Assembly: GCA_039029515.1 (NCBI GenBank)
Contig: JBCCFX010000084.1
Span: 1 to 15,096 of the forward strand
DNA length: 15,096 bases
Direction of reading: 5' to 3'
Origin: JBCCFX01 sp039029515
Lineage (GTDB): Bacteria; Planctomycetota; Phycisphaerae; Phycisphaerales; SM1A02
Positions 6,621 to 14,029 of this stretch are shown here, piece by piece (position 1 is the first letter of the stretch; every line of letters begins with the position of its first letter). A program made the position numbers and the translations under genes. The notes under the pieces are model-generated. The model searched no databases and was not told where the DNA came from. It was given only the letters and a program-made list of their open reading frames with translations.

Positions 6621-9600
6621 CACACGTTCCAAACGCATTGATGACGGCAATGAGGTCGTCGACATTGACGATGTTGTTGCCGAACGTGCCATCCGGATTG
6701 AGTGGCGCGACATCGCAGAGCGCGCCGGTCTGACCAAAGCTGTTGATGACGCCGATGAGGTCATCGACGTTCACGTCGCCGTTGCCGCCGATCGGTGCGC
6801 AGTCGGCGGGGCAATCAGGATTGAGCGTCGAGACCGTTGCGGTGTTGGTGAGGAGGACGGTGACGGAGCCGGAAGACGTGGCCGTGGGCTGTGGGCTATG
6901 GGCTGTGGGGAGAAGAGTAAGGGATTCGGGATTCGCGATTCGGGATTCGGAGGGTGGAGTCGGTGCGGCGGCCGTGGTTCCCGCATCGGAGTTGGCGGTG
7001 ACGAGGTCATCTTCGCCATCAAGGTTGAAGTCAGCCGCGGCGAGGAACGCCGGCGTGGCATCGATGGGGAAGGTGAGCGGGGGATCGAACGATGTGTTGC
7101 CGGGATCGTCGAGTGATGTCGTCGTCTTCAAGCGAATGCGGATGGCGGCGTTGGGATCGGACTCGGTCGTCGCGATGGCGGCAAGATCGTCTGCGCCATC
7201 CTGATTGAAGTCAGCCGCCACGACGGAGACGGCGGTGTTGCCGATGGGCAGGTTGAAGCCATCGACGAAGTCGCCGTTGCCCTGGCCGAACAGGATGGAG
7301 AGGGTTCCATCACCTTCGTTGGCGGTGACGATGTCGGGTTGGGAGTCGTTGTTGAGTTCGCCGCCGTCGAGCGCGACGGGGGTTGCGCCGGTCTGGAAGG
7401 TGTCGCCGGTGATAAAGGCGTCATCGGCGGGCATGTTGTTGATGTTGTCGAGGATGCCGACGGTGTTGGATGACGCGAAGGCGACGATGAGGTCGACGTC
7501 TTTGTCTTCATCCACGTCGCTCGGTTCGATGTCGGATGGGTCATCGCCGAGCGAGCGTGATTCGGCGAAGGCGAACGTGACACCGCCGGTGTTTTCGAGA
7601 ATGGCAATCGTGTCATCGAGCGTGTTGGCGACGGCGATGTCGGCATCGCCATCGTTGTCGTAATCGAGCACGGCGACATCGCGTGGATCGTTGATGATGC
7701 CGGGCGGAAGCGGGATGGTTTGTGCGGGATCGAACGCGCCGCTGCCGGCGCCGCTGTTGATGAGCAGGACGAGCTCATCGTTGTCGACGGGGTTGTCGAT
7801 GGCAAGGACGGCGTCGAGGTCGGCGTCATCGTTGAGGAAGCCGAGCGTGACGGCGGCGGGCGGGCCAAGAACGTCGGTGGCGGCTTGCGGGTTCAGACCA
7901 AGCCAGTTGGCGGGGTTGTTGTTGGCGATGCCGTTGTTGAGGAAGACCTGCGCGCTGTTGGTATCGGTGAGCGCGGCAATAACGTCGATGTCGCCGTCGT
8001 TATCGATGTCGCCGGTGTCGAGTCGGTTGGCGGCGCCGTCGGCGGGAAGTTCGACGATGTCATCGAAGAGGCATTGGTTGAGGAGGAGGGTGATGTTGCG
8101 GCCGGCAATGACGAGATCCTGTGTGCCATTCTCGTCGAGGTCTGTGGCAAAAGATCCTTCACCGTTAGCTGAACCACCGCCCACACTATCGATGGTAGTC
8201 GTCGACCACACCTGTCCTACTCCATCATCATTGGTGAGCAGGCGCAGCGCCGCTGAGCCAACAGCAGCAATGTCGATGTCTGAGTCCTGATCGAAGTCTG
8301 CCGCTACCAGATCTAGGAGGGCGGGCAAGGTGTCTTCAATGGACTGCGACTGACTAAAGCCATTCTGACCATCATTGGCATAGAAGTACACAAAGCCAAA
8401 GAGCACGCCGACGACAAGATCCAGGTCGTTGTCACCGTCCAGATCGGTCGGCAAGATCTCGAGTACTGGAAACTCGAACGGCAAAGATGCCTCGATGTAC
8501 TCACCAAGTTCGTTTCGTTCAAGAACCACGATCTCATTTGATCTCACGAGGATGAATTCGACGTCATCGTCACCATCGAGGTCAGCAGCATCGGCGATTG
8601 CAGATGCGGGCGAGTCCGAAATGACAGAGAAATGCTCAAATCCCGCCGCGCCATCATTGAAGTACACTCGAATGTCGTTGATTCGATTGATGACGATGTC
8701 GGCCACTCCATCGTGATCAACATCAATGACATTGAGAATCTGCACATCGTTGCCAACACTCACGAGCGGACTGATCACAAATGAACCGTTTCCATTATTG
8801 AATAGAAGCGTCACGACGTTGTCATGCGCTACGGCAAGATCTACATCACCATCATTATCGAAGTCTGCCTTCGCGAGTGAACGTGGATCTTCTCCAACAA
8901 ACACTTGCGAGCCTTGAATAAATCCGCCAGCACTATCTTTCGTGAACAAGCGGACAAACCCTGCGTCAGTAAGAACGGCAAAATCCAGGTCACCGTCGCC
9001 ATCGAAGTCCGCCCCTTGCATCGCGCGGGCGAAGCCATCAAATCCGATAGACAAATTCGACGCCAGTTCACCGGCACCATCATTCCGGAGTATGGTGACC
9101 TGACCTCCCGAAGGCGGCACGCTGAGTACCGCGATTTCGAGATCACCATCGCCATCAAGATCCGCAGACACGAGATCTCTTGACGAGATTGACACATCAG
9201 ATGAGGATGACGATGTGAAGACACCACCCCCGTCATTCGTAAGTATCGTGAGGTCATCGGAGATCGCATTGCCGCTTGCAATGTCAATATCGCCATCTCC
9301 GTCGTAATCACCCAACGACAATCCAAACGGTATCGCAGGCAACGAAATGTCGTTGCCATCAAAATCGCCCGTGCGTGCGTTACGAAGCAACGTCGTGATG
9401 GAGTCGTTTGAGCTGTTCGCCGTAGCGAGATCCAGCAGACCGTCTCCGTTGAGATCTGCCACCGCGATAGCTAGGGGGCGACCGTTCAATTGAATTGTGG
9501 TGCCAATCTCAAAGCCACCGTTCCCATCGTTGTGAAGTAGTACAACAACGTCTCCATCTTCGTCGATTGCGGCGACATCGACATCACCGTCCATATCAAG

Positions 9601-10236
9601 ATCCAATGCGACTGACTCGATGAGATCATGAGGTGCATCGAGGCCTTCTTCGATAGCAAGACTTCCCGTGCCGTCATTTCGAAACAAGAGAATTGAGCTC
9701 GATGCGCTTGGTCCGTCGACAATGCACACGAAGTCGACATCGTTATCCCCATCAACATCAGCACTTTGAATCGTGAGTGCATCGCGGAAGAATTCAAGAA
9801 TGATCTTCGAATCGAAACCACTGCCTTCGGACCATATCACAGCGACAAGTTGTGAGAGTGATTCTCCTCCATCTGCACTCTTCGCCACGACCACATCCAT
9901 GATGCCATCGTCGTTCACATCGGCGTTCGTCATCGCTCGGGCTGGCGCAGCCAAGAAGAAGCCTGTCGTATCGCCGAATCCACCGAAACCGTCGTTCTGC
10001 AGGATGACAATGTCACCGCTTCCATTAATGCCACCGAATTCGTCTGCATGAATTGTGGCCATGTCAATGTCCCCATCACCGTCGTAGTCGCCATGTATGG
10101 TGGCAACGCCATACGGCGCAACCTCATACGTTGGCGGACTCAGGAACAACTGATCCGGCGGGCAGTCCTGTGCGTGCGTGACACACGTCAGCGCAAGCGC
10201 GGTAATGCAAGTTGTGATGGTGGTGATTCGGTACAC
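6613..10236 (-). CDS. Secreted FG-GAP/VCBS repeat protein with dockerin-like tail
   Basis: A predicted extracellular protein of 1207 residues starting at GTG. The signal peptide is residues 1 to about 22 (ending THA-Q). I count about 21 calcium-loop motifs of the DxDxDGDxDLAVA type between residues about 48 and 1085, the signature of FG-GAP/VCBS propeller repeats, enough for about three seven-bladed propellers. The tail (about 1138-1207) has the same two dockerin-like loops as its neighbours. Two oddities: a heptad array encodes a Pro/Ser/Thr-rich insert at about residues 1097-1118 that splits the last blade region from SGSVTVLLT, and base composition changes near 8150 (three sampled 60-base lines give 47-53% GC at the N-terminal end; two give 63-65% at the C-terminal end). 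The frame stays intact throughout. Only a weak ribosome site precedes GTG 10236, and there is no nearby in-frame ATG. Confidence 0.92.
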   Translation of the reverse strand: MYRITTITTCITALALTCVTHAQDCPPDQLFLSPPTYEVAPYGVATIHGDYDGDGDIDMATIHADEFGGINGSGDIVILQNDGFGGFGDTTGFFLAAPARAMTNADVNDDGIMDVVVAKSADGGESLSQLVAVIWSEGSGFDSKIILEFFRDALTIQSADVDGDNDVDFVCIVDGPSASSSILLFRNDGTGSLAIEEGLDAPHDLIESVALDLDMDGDVDVAAIDEDGDVVVLLHNDGNGGFEIGTTIQLNGRPLAIAVADLNGDGLLDLATANSSNDSITTLLRNARTGDFDGNDISLPAIPFGLSLGDYDGDGDIDIASGNAISDDLTILTNDGGGVFTSSSSSDVSISSRDLVSADLDGDGDLEIAVLSVPPSGGQVTILRNDGAGELASNLSIGFDGFARAMQGADFDGDGDLDFAVLTDAGFVRLFTKDSAGGFIQGSQVFVGEDPRSLAKADFDNDGDVDLAVAHDNVVTLLFNNGNGSFVISPLVSVGNDVQILNVIDVDHDGVADIVINRINDIRVYFNDGAAGFEHFSVISDSPASAIADAADLDGDDDVEFILVRSNEIVVLERNELGEYIEASLPFEFPVLEILPTDLDGDNDLDLVVGVLFGFVYFYANDGQNGFSQSQSIEDTLPALLDLVAADFDQDSDIDIAAVGSAALRLLTNDDGVGQVWSTTTIDSVGGGSANGEGSFATDLDENGTQDLVIAGRNITLLLNQCLFDDIVELPADGAANRLDTGDIDNDGDIDVIAALTDTNSAQVFLNNGIANNNPANWLGLNPQAATDVLGPPAAVTLGFLNDDADLDAVLAIDNPVDNDELVLLINSGAGSGAFDPAQTIPLPPGIINDPRDVAVLDYDNDGDADIAVANTLDDTIAILENTGGVTFAFAESRSLGDDPSDIEPSDVDEDKDVDLIVAFASSNTVGILDNINNMPADDAFITGDTFQTGATPVALDGGELNNDSQPDIVTANEGDGTLSILFGQGNGDFVDGFNLPIGNTAVSVVAADFNQDGADDLAAIATTESDPNAAIRIRLKTTTSLDDPGNTSFDPPLTFPIDATPAFLAAADFNLDGEDDLVTANSDAGTTAAAPTPPSESRIANPESLTLLPTAHSPQPTATSSGSVTVLLTNTATVSTLNPDCPADCAPIGGNGDVNVDDLIGVINSFGQTGALCDVAPLNPDGTFGNNIVNVDDLIAVINAFGTCDN
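6884..6948 (+). repeat. Heptad array embedded in a coding sequence
   Basis: Three words of the GTGGGCT type are followed by GTGGGGA, GAAGAGT, a 2-base slip, and four words of the GGGATTC type (one is GCGATTC). The array lies within the FG-GAP gene and is translated on the minus strand. The GGGATTC block has the same orientation as the intergenic blocks at 4987 and 10308. Both word types lack stop codons in every frame. Confidence 0.85.
6886..6910 (+). other. Canonical G-quadruplex motif in the template strand
   Basis: Four G runs (6886-6888, 6893-6895, 6900-6902, 6907-6910) are separated by three 4-base loops, meeting the G3 with loops of 1-7 rule. It lies on the plus strand, the template for the FG-GAP gene, so a folded structure could slow transcription or replication. 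Folding in the cell is inference. Confidence 0.55.
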
Positions 10237-10307
10237 GGCGTGATCTCGTGGGGTCTCACCGACTCTACTGGCAGGGGAGGGGGAGACAAGGCGGAAAAGG
10301 AGGGGAA

Positions 10308-10384
10308 GGGATTCGCGATTCGGGATTCGGGATTCGATTCAGAGCGCTGATAGCTGAGAGCTGACGGCTGTGAGCTGCCCGCTG
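10308..10384 (+). repeat. Heptad array, GGGATTC block joined to AGCTG block
   Basis: Eleven words in one uninterrupted register: four GGGATTC-type words, GATTCAG, then six words ending in GCTG (such as ATAGCTG, AGAGCTG, ACGGCTG). It is the fuller copy of the element at 4987-5049. It occupies the 265-base gap (10237-10501) between the divergent FG-GAP and multi-domain genes; that gap also has a G-rich run at 10274-10310. No promoter boxes stand out. Confidence 0.85.
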
Positions 10385-10488
10385 TGAAGCTGGGCAAGGT
10401 GTTGGAGCATCATTCCGGGTGGTCAGGGGGGAATCGGACGGTGAAGGGTTGACCTGCAGGTCCGCATGCCGGGAGAATCGGTGGACCT

Positions 10489-10493
10489 GGAGG
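10489..10493 (+). promoter_or_regulatory. Shine-Dalgarno GGAGG for the gene at 10502
   Basis: GGAGG ends eight bases before ATG 10502, an ideal spacing, and is the best ribosome-binding site in the window. It decides the start: the longer frame from ATG 10466 would add 12 non-hydrophobic residues ahead of the signal peptide and has no such site. Confidence 0.8.
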
Positions 10494-10501
10494 CGAAAGC
10501 G

Positions 10502-12634
10502 ATGAATCAGTTGTGGGCGCGGATCGTGGGTGCGGGTGTGGCTTCACTCGCATTGGGTGTGGTGAACGTGCAGGCCGGGAATCCGCTGGAAGGATGCTTC
10601 CAGGCGGGCAACATCATGCCGGGCGACATGGTGATGGGTTCGACCGTCGGCATCGCGGATCCGGATCCGCTGGCCATCAATTGCAATCTCGACGTCGTGT
10701 CCGGCGGTCACTGGTACATGACGACCGGCACCGGCGATATCTTCATCGCGAACACCTGCTCCGTGAATGCGATGTTCGATACCAAGCTCACGGTGTACGA
10801 AGGCGACTGTAACGCGCTGGTATGCGTCGATGGCAACAATGACAGGTGTGGCCTTCAGTCCGAAGTGCTGTGGTTGACCGACGTCGGCACGACGTACTTC
10901 ATCTTCGTGAGCGGCTCGAGTGCCGTCGACGAGGGACAGTACGAATTGTCGCTGGAGAGTATTGCGGTGCCGGCGAACGACGATGCCTGCGATGCGATGC
11001 CGTTGATGTTGGGCGAGACCGTTGAGTTCTCGAACATCGGTGCAACGGTCGAAGCGGGCGAACCGTCGCCGGGTGAAGGGACAGGCGAAGGTGCATCATG
11101 CAACGCGATCAACGGCTGGTGTAGTTTCGAACTGAACCTCGACAACTCCGTGTGGTTCACGTTTGTTGCTCCGCCTTCAGGGACGGTTCGCATCATCACG
11201 GATGGCGCTGACACGCAAGTTGCGCTGTGGGACGTCGTCGACTGCATGGACTTCGGCTCGTTCGTCGAAGTCGGCGCGAATGACGATGGGGGCAGTTTCC
11301 CGACGACCAACGGGCTTGCGGCGGTGCTCGAGCCGGTGCTGTGTCTGACGCCAGGCGCGCAGTACTACGTCCAGGTGGATGGCTTTAGCGCCGCAAGTGC
11401 GCCGAATCTCACGATTCTGATCGAAGATGTTCTGGGTGATGACTGCAACAGCAACGGCGTGAACGATCTGTGCGATCTTGATCCGACCGATCCGGATGGC
11501 AACGGCATCGTGAGCGAGGATGTCAATCTCAATGAATTCCCGGATGAGTGCGAGGGTCCCATATGTCCTGCAACGGCGGAAGTGATTGTCCGTGTCATGA
11601 CGGATAACTTCCCAAGCGAGACAACGTGGGAGATCGTCGATGTCGTCTCGAATGCGGTGGTGGCATCGGTGCCGCAGGGCACATATTCGCAGTCGAGTAC
11701 GCTGGTCGAACTGACGGCGATGGTGTCGCCGTCGGGGTGCTACGAGTTCACGATCTTTGACTCGTTCGGCGACGGCATCTGCTGCACGTTCGGCAACGGC
11801 TTCTATGAAGTTGAGTACAACGGCGAGATCGTGGCGTCGGGCGGCGAATTCGGTTCGAGTGAGACATCAAGTCAGTTTGGCGGCTGCGATGACTTCGAGG
11901 ACTGCAACGAGAATTGCATTGACGATGCAATCGAGGTCATTCCGGAATTCGATGCGGACACGTTGATGCCGGTGGGTGGCGACACGTGCGTCGAGGCGGA
12001 GTGGATTTGTCCGGGCGCTGTGCATCCGAGTGACACCTTCACGACTGCGGACGACTCGCCGTTGTGGTGTGGCTTGTATTTCGGCGGGTACGACGTGTGG
12101 TACAAGTACCGCCCGAACGCAGCGGGGTACGCGAACATCAGCATCGCCGATGCATCGCCCACCAATTGGGTGGTCGTGGTGTACGACGATTGTCCGAGCC
12201 AGGGCGGAGCCGAAGTGTCATGTAATTCAAGCGGCGCGCCGTACCAGACATTCCTCGTGAAGAGCGGACGGACGTACTGGATCGGCGTGGCGGCGCGATA
12301 CTACGAGCGCGATGCGTACAGCATCACAGTGGCGGGGCCGGACTGTCTGGAAGCACCGATTGATCGTGATGCGAGTGGCTTGCCGGACGAATGCGAGTGT
12401 CTTGCGGACGTGAACAACGACGGCGTGGTCGACGGGCTGGACTTCATCGAGGTGATGTCGGAATTCGGGCCGTGCGTGATGTGCGAGAACGATGTTGACG
12501 GGAACGGCGTGATCGACGTGGACGATCTCAAGGCGATTCTCAATGCGCTTGGCGACTGTGCACCGGTGCAGATGCTGTTGAACCCGGCACCGGCAGGGCA
12601 GCGAACACGCGGGTTGCGGATGGGGAAGAGTTGA
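10502..12634 (+). CDS. Secreted multi-domain protein with PPC-like domains and dockerin tail
   Basis: A predicted exported 710-residue protein. The signal peptide ends near VQA-G (about residue 25). Residues about 28-150 and 155-310 look like two cysteine-containing beta-sandwich domains of the bacterial pre-peptidase C-terminal (PPC) kind, with FDTKLTVYEGDC and ANDDACDAMPL cues. A calcium loop (CNSNGVNDLCD) follows at about 313-330. Residues about 354-470 carry TDNFPSETTWEIVD and FDSFGDGICC, a module I associate with secreted bacterial and algal proteins, often peptidases. A third PPC-like domain (about 492-616) precedes a tail (about 635-687) with two canonical dockerin loops, DVNNDGVVDGLD and DVDGNGVIDVDD. 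No catalytic domain is visible, so binding or adhesion is the likelier role. The stop codon lies in the first word of the heptad array at 12630. Confidence 0.9.
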   Translation: MNQLWARIVGAGVASLALGVVNVQAGNPLEGCFQAGNIMPGDMVMGSTVGIADPDPLAINCNLDVVSGGHWYMTTGTGDIFIANTCSVNAMFDTKLTVYEGDCNALVCVDGNNDRCGLQSEVLWLTDVGTTYFIFVSGSSAVDEGQYELSLESIAVPANDDACDAMPLMLGETVEFSNIGATVEAGEPSPGEGTGEGASCNAINGWCSFELNLDNSVWFTFVAPPSGTVRIITDGADTQVALWDVVDCMDFGSFVEVGANDDGGSFPTTNGLAAVLEPVLCLTPGAQYYVQVDGFSAASAPNLTILIEDVLGDDCNSNGVNDLCDLDPTDPDGNGIVSEDVNLNEFPDECEGPICPATAEVIVRVMTDNFPSETTWEIVDVVSNAVVASVPQGTYSQSSTLVELTAMVSPSGCYEFTIFDSFGDGICCTFGNGFYEVEYNGEIVASGGEFGSSETSSQFGGCDDFEDCNENCIDDAIEVIPEFDADTLMPVGGDTCVEAEWICPGAVHPSDTFTTADDSPLWCGLYFGGYDVWYKYRPNAAGYANISIADASPTNWVVVVYDDCPSQGGAEVSCNSSGAPYQTFLVKSGRTYWIGVAARYYERDAYSITVAGPDCLEAPIDRDASGLPDECECLADVNNDGVVDGLDFIEVMSEFGPCVMCENDVDGNGVIDVDDLKAILNALGDCAPVQMLLNPAPAGQRTRGLRMGKS

Positions 12635-12671
12635 TCGTTGATCGTTTGTCGTTATCCGTTGGTCGTTGGTC
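12630..12671 (+). repeat. Heptad array, GTTGGTC/GTTGATC family
   Basis: Six consecutive 7-base words: two GTTGATC, GTTTGTC, GTTATCC and two GTTGGTC. The TGA at 12632-12634 that ends the preceding gene is part of the first word. The word style resembles the tracts at 78-120 and 208-250, and REP-like hairpins follow here too. Confidence 0.8.
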
Positions 12672-12707
12672 GAATGGGAATGCCGCGGGCAACGAAAGAC
12701 GGTCGAC

Positions 12708-12730
12708 GGCGGGTTGAAAGCCCGCCCTAC
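12708..12730 (-). repeat. REP-like hairpin with GTAG foot, copy 4
   Basis: GGCGGGTT (12708-12715) pairs with AGCCCGCC (12719-12726), including one G-T pair, around a 3-base loop, and CTAC follows. It has the same orientation as the next copy, 39 bases away. Confidence 0.65.
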
Positions 12731-12746
12731 AGCGAGCGCACATCGT

Positions 12747-12772
12747 GCCGGGTTCAGCAGAACCCGGCCTAC
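12747..12772 (-). repeat. REP-like hairpin with GTAG foot, copy 5
   Basis: A 9-base perfect stem with CTAC foot, identical over all 26 bases to 38-63. Identity at this distance, while flanks differ, argues for a dispersed repeat family and against chance palindromes. A further imperfect hairpin lies at 12801-12822. Confidence 0.7.
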
Positions 12773-12864
12773 GCGATGTCGGCTGTCAGTCGGAGGTACG
12801 GCCGGGCGCTGGCGCTTCCGGCTCGCGTTCCCATTCGGTGAACGGATGACGAAAGACGGACAAC

Positions 12865-12887
12865 GGCGGGCTGAAAGCCCGGCCGAC
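12865..12887 (-). terminator. REP-like hairpin abutting the TPR gene stop, likely terminator
   Basis: CGGGCT (12867-12872) pairs with AGCCCG (12876-12881), extended by GG/CC across a bulge. The element ends at 12887, directly next to the TAA stop of the minus-strand TPR gene (12888-12890). The usual CTAC foot is altered to CGAC. Its position makes a role in ending or protecting the TPR transcript plausible; there is no clear U run. Confidence 0.5.
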
Positions 12888-13919
12888 TTACAGCCCGTAA
12901 TTCAGCATGATCTGAATCACGCGGTCCTGATCACGGTTGATCTGCAATGACTTGCGGAACGACCGGCCGGCTTCTTCCTTCGCACCCATGTCCTGGCGGT
13001 TCGACAACAGGAACGCGTTGAGCGCGTTCACGCCGATGCCGTTATGGCTCGGCCAGTGTGTCGGGTCAAGGTCAGTGGCATCGCGATACGCCTGAATTGA
13101 CTTGTCGTAGCGACCGAGTCGGAAGTACGCCCAACCCAGTCGTTCGTAGGCGTTCGCGGTGGGGTCAATTCGAATCAGCGTGAGCGCGGTGTTGACCGCT
13201 TCCTGATATCGCTTCTCGCGGGCGAGCACGTTGATCAGGTTCAGCATCACCGGCGGTGTGTTGTCGAGCAGTTCGAGCGCGGTCACGTACTCATCAATCG
13301 CCTTGGCGTTCTCGCCGACCTGTTCGTACACCGCACCAAGGTTGACGCGGGCCGCGCCGTTGTCGGGTTCAAGTTGCACCGCGCGCTCGGCGTATGACTG
13401 TGCGTTGCCGGGCTGCTCGAGGCGCAGGTAACACGTCGCAACGCTCAGGTTGGCGTCGGATGAATCGGGATCGACTTCGAGTGCGCGGAGATACGCGCGA
13501 ATGGCTTCGACGAATCGTTCGAGCATCTGCAGCGACGTGCCGTGGCGGAACTGTGCGAGATAGTTGCGCGGTTCAAGTCGGGCTGCGCGGCGGAAGGCCG
13601 GCTCTGCCTTCTCGAAATCCTCGGTGGCCATATGGACATCGCCGATGCCGATGTAGGCGTCGGTGACGGTCGGGTTTTCGGCGAGGACATCGCGGAAGAG
13701 TGCGAGGGCGAGTTCGTATTCCTGATCGTCGAGTGCGTTGCGAGCGTCGTCGAGATGCTGCCGCTGCACGGGTGAGACGATCTGCGGGCCGGAGCCGACG
13801 GTCGTACCGGTGACACGTCCGGATCGACCCTGGAGGCCGTTGCAGCCGGGGAGCACGATCAGTGCACCGATGGCGAGAGCGGTCCAGAGCCTGAAGGTGG
13901 GTCGATGGGGGCGAATCAT
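12888..13919 (-). CDS. TPR-repeat lipoprotein
   Basis: A 343-residue predicted lipoprotein. After a basic N-terminus (MIRPHRPTFR) and a hydrophobic stretch comes a lipobox, VLPGC, with the lipidated cysteine at residue 26. From about residue 55 to 310 lie roughly seven or eight tetratricopeptide repeats, for example the EYELALALFRDVLAENP and RYDKSIQAYRDATDLDP helices with typical Ala/Gly/Tyr and end-of-repeat Pro positions. TPR stacks are protein-binding scaffolds, so an envelope-assembly or complex-organising role is likely, but the partner is unknown and it is not assignable to a named family. AGGAA lies six bases before the ATG. It is 110 bases downstream of nfo on the same strand, so a shared transcript is possible. 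A REP-like hairpin abuts its stop. Confidence 0.9.
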   Translation of the reverse strand: MIRPHRPTFRLWTALAIGALIVLPGCNGLQGRSGRVTGTTVGSGPQIVSPVQRQHLDDARNALDDQEYELALALFRDVLAENPTVTDAYIGIGDVHMATEDFEKAEPAFRRAARLEPRNYLAQFRHGTSLQMLERFVEAIRAYLRALEVDPDSSDANLSVATCYLRLEQPGNAQSYAERAVQLEPDNGAARVNLGAVYEQVGENAKAIDEYVTALELLDNTPPVMLNLINVLAREKRYQEAVNTALTLIRIDPTANAYERLGWAYFRLGRYDKSIQAYRDATDLDPTHWPSHNGIGVNALNAFLLSNRQDMGAKEEAGRSFRKSLQINRDQDRVIQIMLNYGL

Positions 13920-14029
13920 GTGAATTCCTGGTCCTCGGTCCGGATCTGGGCACGTCGGTGGGGGTTCGTCAGGCTTCAGGGCTCATGGGCGGGGTGCGAG
14001 TGAAGACACTGACATCCCGATGAGGATTC

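Noticed and set aside
7128..7868. 246-residue Ser/Thr/Pro-rich frame on the minus strand
   Set aside because: It overlaps the FG-GAP gene on the same strand in another frame; the composition is what a shifted Asp/Gly-rich repeat coding region gives.
3651..12560. Cellulosome
   Set aside because: Dockerin-like tails occur, but no cohesin, scaffoldin or glycoside hydrolase domain is visible in the window.
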